Counted from the stretch's first letter, positions 12,965 through 23,759 are shown. The stretch is 64,000 nucleotides of DNA from Stromatinia cepivora (GCA_014898415.1 RCTD01000039.1:162887-226886), one strand, 5' to 3'. The notes: generated by a model from the letters alone, not told the origin. Program-made: numbers and translations.

Positions 12965-13760
12965 ATGATTACAATTCTAATTATTTACAAAATGGATCTT
13001 TATATCAAAAATAAAATCGTTTTAGATTTCATAATTTCATTAATAGATATAAACAATACAAAAAGTATAATATATTCAATCAAAGAAATTCTGGGAATCA
13101 AAATATTAAGAATTTATAAGGAAACAATATCGAATCAAAAATATTTTGAAAAATAAAAGAAAGTTATTCAAAAGGAAATTATATCTTTAATTCAAAATGG
13201 TATTTGGAAAGAATATATATTTCCTAAAAGAAGTAATTTAGTTTCGATGAAATAAATATTTATAATTAAAACAAAGAATAATAAAATAGAATAATTTAAG
13301 ATAAAATTAATAATTCGAAGATTCAATTAAATATTAAAAAAAGATTATAACGAAATGTTTATATCAATAATAAAACTAAATATATTTAGATTATTCCTAG
13401 CTATTATTGCAAAGGAAAATTTGGAATATTTATATTTCGATATCAAAAACGCTTTTACTAAATCGTATTTGAAAAAAAAGATTTATTTTGAATTATTTCA
13501 AAGTATCAAAATCGAAAAGGGATATATATTACAAGTTTTACGAAATCTATATAATTTGAAGTAAATTAAAAAGAACTAAAATTTATTATTAAAAAAAGAA
13601 CTTTTAAATATAAGTTTTATACAAAATTTAATAAACCCATATTTGTATATATCCAAAAACCATAATATAATATTATTGATATATATCGACGATATCATTA
13701 TTATATTATATATATCATCACAAATCATTTAATTTGATAAAAAATTATCAATCCATTTTA
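12965..13760 (+). pseudogene. Copia-A copy 2 reverse transcriptase relic
   Basis: Open stretches at 12,965-13,156 and 13,355-13,564 with stops between. The second contains LEYLYFDIKNAFTKSYLK, matching the Copia RT motif with the catalytic Asp (FD-KNAF), and ends in LRNLYNLK (LYGLK). YIDDI, the YVDD active site, is near 13,683-13,697. The frame is broken by C-to-T and G-to-A stops. Confidence 0.88.
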
Positions 13761-14179
13761 ATATCAAAAATCTAAAGAAAATTAATAAGATCCTAAATAT
13801 TAGAATTATTTGCAATAAAAAAATATATACATTAATTATAAACCAAAAAGAATATCTCAATATTATACTAACTAAATATAATATTACATATAAATAACAT
13901 CAAACCAAGAAACTATTAATAATAAATTATATCCATTTTCAACTAACAATCAATAACAATAAATTGATAAATATAAACAAATATCAACAATAAATAAAAA
14001 ATATAATTCATCCAATAATATATATTCAATTAAATATAGTATTCTCAATTAGAAAACTTTCACAATTTATAACAAAACCAACAAAACATTATATTATAAC
14101 TTTAAAGAATCTGATACAATATCTACAATCAACAATCAAATAGAAACTATAATTTAAATCAAAAAGAATATAATCTAAT

Positions 14180-14692
14180 ATTTACAAAGAATATAATATA
14201 TTTAACAATATAATAAAGATATATATAAATATAGATTGAATTAATAATAAATATAATCAAAAAAGTATTTCAAAGAAAATTGTAATATTTTATAAAGACT
14301 CTATATTATAAACTAACAAGAAATAAATATCTATAATTATTTCTAATACAAAATTAGAATATATTACAATAATAATATTTACCAAATAAAAAAGATAAAT
14401 TATATAAATATTCAAAGATCTATTCAGATCAAATTATATTGAAAAAAACGAAAATATAATTCAAATGCTTAATAATAATCAAAATATTTTAGTTTTAATC
14501 AAGAATTTATATTTATATAAACGATCCAAATATATAGATATCAATTATCATTTTATTAAAGATTTGATAAAAAAAAAGAAAATCGCTATTAATTATATCA
14601 ATATATATAATATAATTGTCAATGGAATAACGAAGCTTTATATAAGAATTACTTTCGAAAAATTCAAGAAAATGTTAGGATTAATAATTTAG
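14180..14692 (+). pseudogene. Copia-A copy 2 RNase H relic
   Basis: The stretch 14,465-14,692 is open for 75 codons and reads NNNQNILVLIKNLYLYKRSKY and ends FKKMLGLII, the C-terminal RNase H region of the polyprotein. It sits just before the 3' LTR at 14,725, the normal position. Upstream (14,180-14,460) the earlier RNase H part is readable only through stops. Confidence 0.82.
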
Positions 14693-14724
14693 AAAAATCG
14701 AATAGGATATCCTCAATAAGGGAA

Positions 14725-14890
14725 TATTGGAAATGAAGCTATTATAGAATTAAAATTGAAATCATATAATCACAATAATGTACAAATTATATTTAGGAAT
14801 AATCTCAATTCTACTTTTATTAGAATAATAGATCCTTAGTTCAATCTATATAATCAACAATACTATTACTTCCTGCATCAAAAGTTAATA
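14725..14890 (+). repeat. Copia-A copy 2 3' LTR
   Basis: A 166-bp match to the LTR at 10,264-10,429. It starts TATTGG (originally TGTTGG) after a purine-rich AAGGGAA and ends AGTTAATA. Confidence 0.9.
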
Positions 14891-15895
14891 TAAATTATTA
14901 TAATAATCTATAAAGATTGAAAGAGTAAATAATATAAAATATTTTTGATTTATATATTATTAATAGAAATATATATAAAAAAATAAGACTTTAATATAAT
15001 ATTATATTATTCGTATTATTTTTATCTAAGGAATTAAAATTATAATATTATTGAATTATAAAATATAATTCGATTTCTCGACGCCGAGGTACTAGCGTCA
15101 ACTCTGGTGAAATATCACGTGATTATCACCTTGATATATATATATATATATATTTTTATCTTTTAATATTATTTTAAAGAATTTAAATAAATATTAAATT
15201 TGTTTCTTTTAAAATTTCAAGTTTTGAAGATTTTGAAGAATTTTATAAAATTTCAATAATCTTTTTGATTTTTAAAATTTTAATACTTGTTATAGATTTT
15301 GATTAATTAAATAGGTTTTTGAATAGAAAATTGAGAATTTATAATACTTTATCCGTTTCGTTTTCATTATATAAATTCTCAATCAGCGTGATGATATTAT
15401 TGGTCAAAGCCCCTGTATATGAGACAAGCACGGGCCATTTTTTGATTTTTACTTTCCCCATCAGCCTCTGTATTTTGCCATTTCAGACGCTCCTCACCTT
15501 ACAACAATAATCTAATTGGTCACGGCTCCCTCCCCTCACCTCAAGAAGGCTTACTGCTTACTCGAAATGCTTTCTAAAACTTGATTTTGTCTTCCAGCAT
15601 CATCCCACCCCATATCCCTATATCTCCACCTTCATCTTTATTGCTATCCATCTTCATTCTTATATCTTCATTTTCATCCTTATCATCATCGTCATCCATC
15701 TTCATCCTCATCGCTATCCATCTTCATTCCCATATCTCTATTTTCATCCTCATCGCCATCCATCCCCCATCCATCCCCCATCCATCCCCCATCCTTCTCT
15801 ATTCTTCTTTTGTTGTGTGAAGAAAAGAATCGTCTTTCCAGGACGCCCCGTCCCTCTTACAATTTCGTGATCTTTATTATATCACCACTTAAAAC
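14891..15895. other. Boundary of AT-rich block and upstream region of the first gene
   Basis: The AT-rich block continues to about 15,060, then composition shifts. A short GC-bearing segment at 15,077-15,130 includes a palindromic TCACGTGA. A (TA)n run follows at 15,132-15,153, then AT-rich DNA to about 15,350, then normal-composition DNA. From about 15,590 to 15,800 the plus strand is almost pure pyrimidine with CATC-type repeats, as often seen upstream of fungal genes. The open stretches here (15,319-15,510 and 15,581-15,820) translate as low-complexity Leu/Ser/Ile and are not genes. Confidence 0.6.
15758..15794 (+). repeat. 11-bp pyrimidine-rich tandem repeat
   Basis: Three perfect copies of ATCCATCCCCC followed by a partial ATCC, within a longer CATC-rich tract (15,600-15,800), about 100 bp upstream of the start codon at 15,896. 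Confidence 0.85.
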
Positions 15896-17248
15896 ATGGC
15901 GAGAACGTGGCCTTCGAATCAGCGGGATTTTTCTCGTAGATTTCCTGGTAATCCGTTCATAATTCATGATCTATCCTTTGAAGAGAGACGTGCAAGTGGA
16001 AGTGTCTGGTCTGCAAATCATCTCCAAGCATTCCGTGTCTTACAAGATCAAAAATATGATGTTTCGATTCCCAAAAAGTACAAAGAAAAAGCTGCGAAAG
16101 TTGTGGACGGTAACAAACTTCTGCTCGATTCCCTCAAATCAGTCACCTATGAGCAGCTGCAAACCTTGACTCACAGAGAACTGCGGTCTGACACCGTTTT
16201 CGGTTCGTACTTCGTCGCTCTCGCCGACGTTGCTCGAGGTATTCATGTACCAGATGGGAGTCCCCGCCTTCCCCGCACTCGAAGAATTATTAAGGCCCCG
16301 GAACGGCCCGATTTCAGATCTGGTGAAGGTGAAGGCTTTTCTTCATCCCCGCCAAGAGCCTCCTCACCTATTCCAGCGACCCGTGCACCTATTCCAACAA
16401 CTCCTACACCTATTCCAAAAACCTTTAAATCCATTCCACTCAACTCCTCACCTTTTACAACAGACTCCACCGAATACGTACCAAGCCAGCGGGGTGGGGG
16501 ACTTGAATTCGAGGACCAGCTTGACAGAAAAAAACACGAAGTCGTATCTGCCAATATGGCTGCACAGTTTATTTCTACAGTTCTCGATGTTTACTCGAGT
16601 CAATCAAATGAAGATATCAGCACCGAGTTTTTCATTGGTCCAACTACGTTATATTTGTCATCACCCACACTCGATTGTACCTGTCAAGATGATGGCGCTG
16701 CTTGGCGCCGACACTCGATTGTACCTGTCAAGATGATGGCGCTGCTTGGCGCCGAGTTCGCGACCCTAGCACTAAAACATGGATGAACGATGAGAGCAGG
16801 CCGCTTCTATTTAGCCTAGAAGTCAAATCGTCTTATTCGCAATCTGATAGTTCCGGAATGGGAATAACATCCGATTCGACTCTCGCACAGCAATTCTGCG
16901 AGCTGCTTGGGTCTGTGATGTCAGAGGTGAAGAATGACAACTACAAAGCACTTACGGACGACCAACGGCGGTAGGATTTCCCCAATCAAAATTTAAAAAA
17001 AATAAGTTGACTAACTTCGTTTTCTTAGTCGTTTTCTTGTTTCGGTACATCAAACTGATATGATGATCATTGGTTGTGACTTTTCCTTGGATTATCTTGA
17101 GTATGTTTATTCGTATGAGCAACCAGATCATTTGCCGTATGTTGTATTAAAGCGATCGCGCAAATATGACCTCGGCAACCCCAAGGATAGGATAGACGCT
17201 GCGAAAGCTATTGTTGCTCTTGACGAATATCTCAAGGATATCCCTTAG
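15896..17248 (+). CDS. Protein of unknown function; frame shifted by a 44-bp duplication
   Basis: The start ATG has good context (AAACATGGCG). The N-terminal part (residues 1-120) is basic and globular-looking; residues about 125-185 are a Pro/Ser/Thr linker with repeats of the type APIPTT. After it the frame reaches a tandem duplication (16,667-16,754) that throws it into an early stop at 16,784-16,786. The correct frame continues from the second duplicate copy through VRDPSTKTW and LFSLEVKSS to 16,970. There a GT-AG intron (16,971-17,028, branch-like CTAAC) joins cleanly to the last exon, ending at TAG 17,246-17,248. A 56-bp GT...AG interval (16,677-16,732) created by the duplication would restore frame if spliced, giving 412 residues with LDYDG at the join. 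Otherwise this is a broken allele or an assembly error. The EVK in LFSLEVK recalls a (D/E)xK nuclease motif, but that is only a weak hint. No family recognised. Confidence 0.75.
16667..16754 (+). repeat. 44-bp perfect tandem duplication inside coding sequence
   Basis: Two identical 44-bp units, 16,667-16,710 and 16,711-16,754, each starting ACACTCGATTG and ending TTGGCGCCG. 44 is not a multiple of three, so the reading frame shifts by two. Each unit contains GTACCTGTCAAG, supplying both a GT and an AG. Confidence 0.97.
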
Positions 17249-17920
17249 AGGTTCTGAAAGACGACGAAGATATTTATAGTTAGGAAGGGTTTCTTTATCA
17301 TGGAGCTTCGTATTTGAGATCATTCATTTAGTTATCTCATATATATCTTATTCACTTGAATTGATTTTCTACTTGAAACTTAATAGCAACTACTATGCGA
17401 CAGTATAACCACGGCTCATATCAAAACTATACTACACATGGTAGTACATGTAAAGCCTGATACCAAGTACAACTGTATACGATCTCGATGCATTAACACT
17501 TCAGTACCAATACCATCAAATAATCTCGTTAGGAATGCCCGTTCCAGGCCCGGGTAGGCTTAGGGTAGAGCTCATTCCGGCTAGAATAGACTTGAAATGA
17601 AACTTATTTCGATTCGATAGGTTTGGAATAGACATTCCGGGATATGAGTATATTCTAATGATATGTGAAGACATGTATATTTCTAATGGGGTAATTATGG
17701 GAATATCTCTGAAGAATTCAATATGCATTACTAAAGTAGGGCGTATTCAAAATACTGAAAATACCAATTACAACACTGTTTCCCTATCATAAACATGCAG
17801 TCTGTCTCATTTGTATAAAATGACGACCGCTGCACTTTACCCAACAACCTATCACGCTACAAATTAAAGGCGCCAGAAATCTACCAATCGTTCTCTTCAC
17901 AGAAGCATTGGGATGAAGAA
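17249..17920. other. Intergenic, no gene seen
   Basis: Normal-composition DNA between the unknown-function gene and the decayed gene. A minus open stretch at 17,516-17,728 has no codon-bias or motif support. A segment at 17,570-17,660 with several ATTCCG(G) words is locally repetitive but not identified. Confidence 0.5.
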
Positions 17921-18509
17921 TTAGAAAGGGAAATGAGGTGGGCAAAGGGAGATTGAGAGGGACAATAACATCAAGATAATGTAGAAAAGGGGGAATTGTG
18001 AGGTGCATTGAGTGCTGTTCAATCTTAACTCATTCACTATGGTGAAGACAAACAACTCGAGGCAATTGACACCGCCCAGGAAGTGAGTAGAGCCGGTCCA
18101 GAAATGGTAGTAGAATCTAGTTCGAGCTTCAGGGTTGGTAAACATGGGTCGAATAGTATTGTGTCCGACCCAGGGGTTGAGTAAACTCTCTGGGCGTAGA
18201 GTCCCATCAAAGATTTTAGATTCAAAAACGACAAAAGGTTGTCCATTTTGTTTCGAGCTTTTACCGCTTAGCCTCATCCTCGTTAATGGCTTCACCGAAA
18301 GCTATCGATTTTAGAGCACTCAAAGGAGCTTTCTAGGCACCTGGAATATTCTGAATTTCAAGAATCTTGTCGTTGAGGTTGCAAAAACAGGGAATACCTG
18401 CACTATCCACTGAGTAATCTTCATCCAAGGATGGTAATAAAATTTCCTTTATGCTTGGAACAAGTCAAGTAGAGTTGTAGTAGGCCTGGTTTCGCGAGTA
18501 TGAAGGCAT
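17921..18509 (-). pseudogene. Decayed gene remnant of unknown function
   Basis: From an ATG at 18,507-18,509 one minus-strand frame runs 82 codons to 18,261 with only two interruptions: TGA at 18,465-18,467 and TAG at 18,333-18,335. The translation between them is natural-looking (SLDEDYSVDSAGIPCFCNL, LEIQNIPGA, ALKSIAFGEAINEDEAKR). The protein-like reading then moves to another frame, open from 18,295 to 17,921, with FVVFESKIFDG, NPWVGHNTIRPMF and TRFYYHFWTGSTHFLGG. Either a frameshift or an unrecognised intron lies near 18,200-18,265. Both stops are compatible with single transitions (CGA to TGA, CAG to TAG). No family recognised. It sits at normal GC, so this is slow decay or mild mutation, unlike the flanking repeats. 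Confidence 0.6.
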
Positions 18510-19034
18510 ATTTTTCTAAATATGTTGTTGAAATGAATACGGGTTGCGTTGAGATGAGTAAAAATATGATTTTAAGTTGGAGATATTAGGAAGAGTGTAT
18601 GGTAGGAATCAATATGTGCAATGTATTGGTAAGTTCAGTTGAAGAAAAATCACGTTGGTGTGGTTTTGCCATCCTGTCTTAGGCTTATCAAACCGAGGCC
18701 AATTGTCATGAGGACTACCAGTACTCAAATTGAGCAAGTTTAGAAGCTAATGATATCCGTGTCATATCACTGGACGTGAAGAAGGACGTGAAGACTGCAC
18801 CAGTGACAGAGAGAGGGAGATACGTGGAAACTGCACCAAAAGTTTGAATTGGAAATCCTTGAATGATACATGCAGAACCATAATCAAATGAACAGTGAAG
18901 AGAAATTCAAAATCATTCATTAAGGAAAGTACTCATCGCTGAATAAATGGGTATTTGCACTACAAAATAATATGTAAAACTGCTGCTGATCGACTTAAGT
19001 ACATCATATTTCAAAGTGTCACTTGTCTTCAAAA
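18510..19034. other. Intergenic between decayed gene and VTA1 3' end
   Basis: About 520 bp with no coding signal on either strand. It contains the former upstream region of the decayed gene and presumably the VTA1 3' untranslated region. A purine-rich stretch with GACGTGAAGA repeated words lies at 18,772-18,795. Confidence 0.5.
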
Positions 19035-20505
19035 TTATTGCGCGCCCAAAGTTTGCAGTGCAGCCCTTAACTCCTTTACTGCCGTTTCCGCATCCTCAAA
19101 GTTCAGTGCCGAAATTGCCCATCTTGCATGTTTTTGTGCTTTGGCAATTGCTTCATCGCCTGTATTTAATTGTCCGCGAGATTGTGTTGCTGATGGGATC
19201 GTTGGTGCTGTGTGTTGGGTAGATCCAAACTGGAAGGTAGGTTGGTCGGTGGGGGGTGGTGTATATGCATGATCCAATGGTGGTGATTGGCGATAAAAGT
19301 CTTGAGGTGCAGTAGTTGATGGTTGTTCCCCAGGTAAGGTTGGAGGTGGAAACGATTGAAGATTAGAAGATGGTTTCATTCTGGTGGATTGCCAAGGAGC
19401 TCCAAGAGAAGATGTATCTGGGAGACCGAGATCAAATGCATTATCCGGAGCGGGAGCGGTTGGTAAAGTTGAATCTTGAGGCTCCGATGTAAAAGTTGGG
19501 ACCTTCGGGAAATATCCCCCACCTACAGATCCATTTCTGTCTTTCGGGGATGGCTCAAGAGGTGATATGTTATCATCTTCGACTGCAGTGTAGGGAAAAC
19601 CATCTCGGGGGTATGGTTCGAAGGAAGCCGGTTTGGCGTTAGGGGAGGCACGAGCAGAGACTTGTTCGGATGGATGCAAAGAACGATCTAAGGATGATTG
19701 TCTTGCTAACCTTGCTTCCAATCTATCTTGCTCATCTGGCACCTCTTCCACAGAGGGTTGCTTTGCTTTCTGTTCCCCAAGCTGTTGTACGTCAGGATCA
19801 TTTGGATCCAATGTTGGTAGGTCATCCTTGGGAGCTGATTGTGGTTTGGGATTAGATTCATTAGGATCCTTTCCTTCTTTTAATGCCCTTACGATCCGAA
19901 CAGCATTCCATTTCGCATACTTGATTTTGGCCTGAGTTTCAGCGTCCGGTGGTGACCAGGTATTCAAAAGATCGAAAAAAGTTGCCGCGGCTTGAAATGT
20001 ATCTGCAGTTTGTCTAGAGTTCGTGAGTATATTCCTCCATGATAACAGTACTTCGAAGTTCATTACTTTGTAACCTTGTTTGCTTCAACAGCTCGATCTG
20101 CCCTTGAGAATATTTCCATGGCAAATTGTTCGACATATGCCTGACCTGCAGTTTCATCCATGATTGCATCATTATCTGGGTTTTCGGATTTGATCTGCCA
20201 TGATTTAACTATAGTCTGATGAATTCGCAGACATAGAATTGTCATACCCTCTCAAGTTTATCCATCAAAGTAGTTGTATAATGTAATGTTTCCTCATCTC
20301 CATTATGTAGTCCTTTCGCGAGGATCTGATTGACAATCCAGAATTCACCTACGAATGTTAGAATAAGAATTTAGTTTATGCGACAAGATTCTTGATGCGT
20401 ACACCAATATGATATGACTGGCTTCGCATTTTCGAGTTGTGCTGCCTTGACGATGAATCGTGTTAAGTCTGCTGTCTTCAGCTTTTGGGGGATTTGTGAG
20501 GCCAT
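19035..20505 (-). CDS. VTA1: VTA1, Vps4-activating ESCRT-III cofactor
   Basis: Vta1 stimulates the Vps4 AAA ATPase that disassembles ESCRT-III at the endosome during multivesicular body formation. The gene has four exons: 20,505-20,403, 20,348-20,248, 20,194-20,067 and 20,013-19,035. The introns are 54, 53 and 53 bp, all GT-AG and phase-consistent, giving 436 residues. The N-terminal tandem MIT-like domain (about residues 1-165) starts MASQIPQKLKTADL and includes YWCEFWIVNQIL, NDAIMDETAGQAYVEQFA and QTADTFQAAATFFDLLN. A long Pro/Ser-rich disordered linker follows. The last about 42 residues (GDEAIAKAQKHARWAISALN ... LRAALQTLGAQ) are the conserved C-terminal helical domain that binds Vps4. All parts expected of the family are present. 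It is divergent from the disulfide isomerase gene. Confidence 0.96.
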
Positions 20506-21023
20506 GATTTGATTATCGTTGTTGGGTTGGAAATGGGTGTAAGTAGGATGAAGTGAAGTGAGGATGAGGAAGATTATGATGATAGTGTCGTTCGCTGCAT
20601 GTATGTATGATGCTGATTATGACGCGTGCTGAGGCGACGGCGAGGTTGAGTATGGGGGATATTGATTGATTCGCTGGCTTGTCAGTATCTTTCTCTTTGT
20701 TAATGGGGAATGAATGAAAATGGTGGGATGCCGGATGAGATATATCAATTTCAGCAGCTGTAGACCAGGCCAGCCTCGTGATTCAAAATGTTCCAGCCTC
20801 GCCCCTCAGTCATTCTAAAAGAAAGCCGAAATAGCCTAATTTACCCCGGATTTCATTCTATGTTGTTGAATTCCACCTCATGCGACTGTGGCCTTTTCAA
20901 ACCTCTACATAAATAAAAACTCCTTGTCCGGCCACTCTGTTTTTCTCTTTACATGTATTGTTAAATTCAATAGCTACTACAGCTACATAGATAGCTACAG
21001 TTAATTAATTACCAACATTCAAA
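20506..21023. promoter_or_regulatory. Bidirectional promoter region, VTA1 / disulfide isomerase
   Basis: 518 bp between the two divergent start codons, the only upstream region for both genes. A TATA-like ACATAAATAAAAA lies at 20,907-20,919, about 105 bp before the isomerase ATG. The sequence just before that ATG (ACCAACATTCAAAATGG) is a typical fungal start context. No confident transcription-factor site was assigned. Confidence 0.5.
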
Positions 21024-22606
21024 ATGGTCAACACTGCACTTATTTCTACTGCAGCTGCGGTTTGGTTGTGTGCTTTGCCCGCAGTTCATGCTGGGTTGTA
21101 CCCAAAGAGTTCAGCTGTGTTGTCAATTGATGGAAAGGATTATGATCGTATGATCGCTCAATCTAACTATACTTCCGTAGGTCTTTCTCGCTTCTTATTA
21201 TATAGCACATCAGTCTTTAACATTATGTTATATAGATTGTCGAATTCTACGCTCCATGGTGTGGGCATTGCAAGAACCTTCAACCTGCCTACGAAAAAGC
21301 TGCCAAGAACCTCGCCGGTCTCGCAAAAGTAGCAGCAGTTAATTGCGATGAAGAATCGAATAAAGCTTTCTGCGGAGGATTTGGTGTGCAAGGTTTCCCT
21401 ACTCTCAAGATTGTTAAACCTGGAAGCAAGCCCGGAAAACCCATCGTTGAAGATTACAATGGACCACGAACTGCAAAAGGAATTGTCGATGCGGTAGTTG
21501 ATAAAATCCCAAATCTTGTGAAGAAAGTCACGGACAAGGATTTGGAGAGTTTCTTGGCTGATGCGAACGACATTGCGAAGGCCATTCTGTTCACTGATAA
21601 AGGAAAAACAAGTGCCACGTTAAAAGCCATCGCCATCGATTTCAAGGGTAGTATCAAGGTGGCACAAATCAGAAACACAGAGAAAGCATCCGTTGAGTTA
21701 TTTGGCATCACTGAGTTTCCTACACTTATTTTGTTACCGGGTGGTAAAGCAGCTGAAGGAATTGTATATGATGGCGAGTTGAAGAAGGATGGCATGGTCA
21801 AGTTTCTCACACAAGCTGCCGAACCCAACCCAGACCCACCAGCAGCAAAAGCAAAGGCTTCAAAATCCGATTCAAACAAAAAGTCTTCATCGAAAGCAAA
21901 GAAATCTTTTGAGTCCGCATCAGAATCTCACGCCAAATCCGAGAAGCCTGTCACTCAAACAGACGAAACATTAGAAGATCAACCCACCGAATCACCATCG
22001 CCAGAGGTCGAAACAGAGAAACCTATTGCTCTTCCACCGGCGCCAGCAATTCCTGTTCTTACGACTGAAGACGATCTCAAGAAGAATTGTCTTGGCCCCA
22101 AAACTGGGACATGTATTCTTGCACTCCTTCCAGATACATCGAGCGAGATTACGGATTCGGCTTCTACTTCCTTAGCTGAAGTCTCCCATAAGCATCATCT
22201 ACACCAACGAAAGTTATTCCCATTCTATATCCTTCACGCCGAAAACCCTGGATTCTCTCAAATCAAAGAAGCTCTAGGATTGAAAAGTGATGTTGAGGTC
22301 ATTGCTCTTAATGGACGACGGAATTGGTATCGAGCTCTGCCTAGCAGGGGGGATTCTCTAGTGGCTGAAGATTTGACAATCGAAGCGATTGAGAACTGGG
22401 TCGACGGCATTAGGTTGGGTGAGGGTGAGAAGAAAAAGATTCCAGAAGGTCTCATTCCTGAGGAAGTTGAGGAAACCATTGTGGAGGAGGCAGCTCCGGA
22501 ACCGGAACCAAAAGCTGCGGATGAGCCTATGATAGTCGTTGAGGAGCTTCCGGAAGATTGGGAACCGTCAGCTCCAGAGCCTGAGATCAAGCATGGGGAA
22601 CTCTAA
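21024..22606 (+). CDS. MPD1: Protein disulfide isomerase, Mpd1 type, ER lumen
   Basis: Thiol oxidoreductase of the secretory pathway that forms and rearranges disulfides in the ER lumen. Two exons, 21,024-21,176 and 21,236-22,606, are separated by a 59-bp GT-AG intron, for 507 residues. Residues 1-23 are a signal peptide ending AVHA. The thioredoxin domain has the active site [12 protein letters not shown] with Cys60 and Cys63, and the cis-Pro segment [13 protein letters not shown] second, catalytically empty thioredoxin-like segment ([16 protein letters not shown]) follows, then a Ser/Lys- and Glu/Pro-rich spacer, another folded segment, and an acidic tail. The last four residues are HGEL, a variant ER-retrieval signal. 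Yeast Mpd1 is about 318 residues, so this filamentous form is extended at the C-terminus. A PDIA6-like assignment is possible, but only one CGHC is present. Confidence 0.93.
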
Positions 22607-22897
22607 GCAGTTGTATGAAAAGGAGTTTTTGAATTTTATGGAGATTGGCACGTTAGCTCACATTTCCTGAGATGATAGTTTCCATCATTTGTTTGCACTT
22701 TGCATAGTAACCATAATACCATCAATCATTTTGCAAATATATGATGTATGTGCCGAACCTCTATCTGTCTTCCCAGATTCTCTTGAATGTAACATTTCCA
22801 TTCCTATCAACCCAACCCCATTGAAACGCCATAAAAACACCAGGGTATCATCTGATGATGCTGTCCTTCCCTCGCATAATGTGCAAACATCGTCCTA
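22607..22897. other. Convergent intergenic region
   Basis: 291 bp between the stop codons of the isomerase (plus) and SKI6 (minus), holding both 3' ends. A plus open stretch beginning at 22,689 here is not supported as a gene. Confidence 0.6.
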
Positions 22898-23759
22898 CTA
22901 AGCCATTGCACCACCCAACATTTTCTTCCCCCTACTCCTAATCACTCCATCTAAAATTTCTCTTACCTGTTTACACCCATCCACTCCCACAGCCAGCATA
23001 CCCTCCAATCTACCCGCCTGCACCCTCGTCTCCATGACCAATGCCACAACTCCATCACCATCGCCTTCTCCAGCTGTCGCAACCGTAAGGAACGGTAGTT
23101 CCTGCTCCTCGCCCAAATTCAAATCCAACAATGGGTCTGCTTTTTCGTCATTGCTCGAGTATGAGGATGTAGAGCCGGCTGTACAGGCACAAATATAAGA
23201 AGGCATTGGGATACCCGCATCGATTAAAGCAAGAGTTGAGGCATTGATAAGGGCAGCGAGAAGCGAGCCATCAAGGGATAAAATATGGAGGGAAAGAAGA
23301 ATTGTTGAATTGGAAGTCAAGGTAGTGAGGAGGTGAGGAGTAAAAGTCGTGGACAGAGTATTTGAAAGTTCTTGGATACGTCTGCGATGTTCCTGATTAG
23401 TTTTCGTTCCTCTGATACCAATATGCGACAAACAAAAAGAAAACGAAAGAAGCTTACTTGTCGTTCCTACCATATTTCTTCCTATCTACGCCCGCAAAGC
23501 CAGCAAAACTGATCTCCACTCTCACCTCTGCCTTCTCCCCAGCATTATTATTCCCCCCACCACCAGTAGATCGTAATTTTGAGGGATCGCAAGGACCGGT
23601 CACTGTGCAGAGGACTTGGGTATTACCCAATGAGAGATATGAAGATCCATCGGATGCTGGCTGAGTAGAGATCTGTGCTATAACACGACGAAGTTCGTTC
23701 CATCTTCGACCGTCAAGACGGAGGAGAGCGAGAGAGTAGGTTGAGGTGTCGAGGGGCAT
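22898..23759 (-). CDS. SKI6: SKI6/RRP41, exosome core RNase PH-like subunit
   Basis: Subunit of the hexameric RNase PH-like ring of the RNA exosome, which processes and degrades RNA in nucleus and cytoplasm. In eukaryotes the ring is structural and catalysis lies in Rrp44/Rrp6. Exon 1 is 23,759-23,458 and exon 2 23,411-22,898, with a 46-bp GT-AG intron, for 271 residues. MPLDTSTYSLALLRLDGRRW was chosen as start over an in-frame ATG 60 bp upstream because SKI6 proteins begin with this block. Visible signatures are LDGRRWNELR, GSSYLSLGNTQVLCTVTGP, VEISFAGFAGVDRK, then ILSLDGSLLAALINASTLAL and DAGIPM. The Gly/Asn run near residues 65-72 is a fungal insertion. Its upstream region abuts the AT-rich block. 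Confidence 0.94.

Larger units (their letters stand above)
10264..14890 (+). mobile_element. Copia-A copy 2, internally deleted
   Basis: LTR at each end (10,264-10,429 and 14,725-14,890). Immediately inside the left LTR the sequence jumps to what lies at about 27,295 in copy 3, so about 0.85 kb (leader and start of gag) is missing and the copy is 4.6 kb against 5.5 kb. The gag end, protease, integrase, RT and RNase H regions follow in Copia order. The plus strand is poor in G but keeps C, most strikingly at 13,560-14,460, the reverse of copy 1. Confidence 0.9.

Noticed and set aside
1..15060. Mitochondrial origin of the AT-rich blocks
   Set aside because: Contents are nuclear LTR retrotransposons with target duplications and RIP-type damage; no mitochondrial genes were seen.
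15319..15820. Open stretches upstream of the first gene
   Set aside because: Low-complexity Leu/Ser/Ile translation of a pyrimidine-rich tract; no start context or homology signal.
19633..19935. Plus-strand open stretches over VTA1
   Set aside because: Antisense to the linker-coding part of VTA1, whose four-exon model is well supported.
21454..22590. Minus-strand stretches over the disulfide isomerase gene
   Set aside because: Antisense shadows of a clearly coding plus strand.
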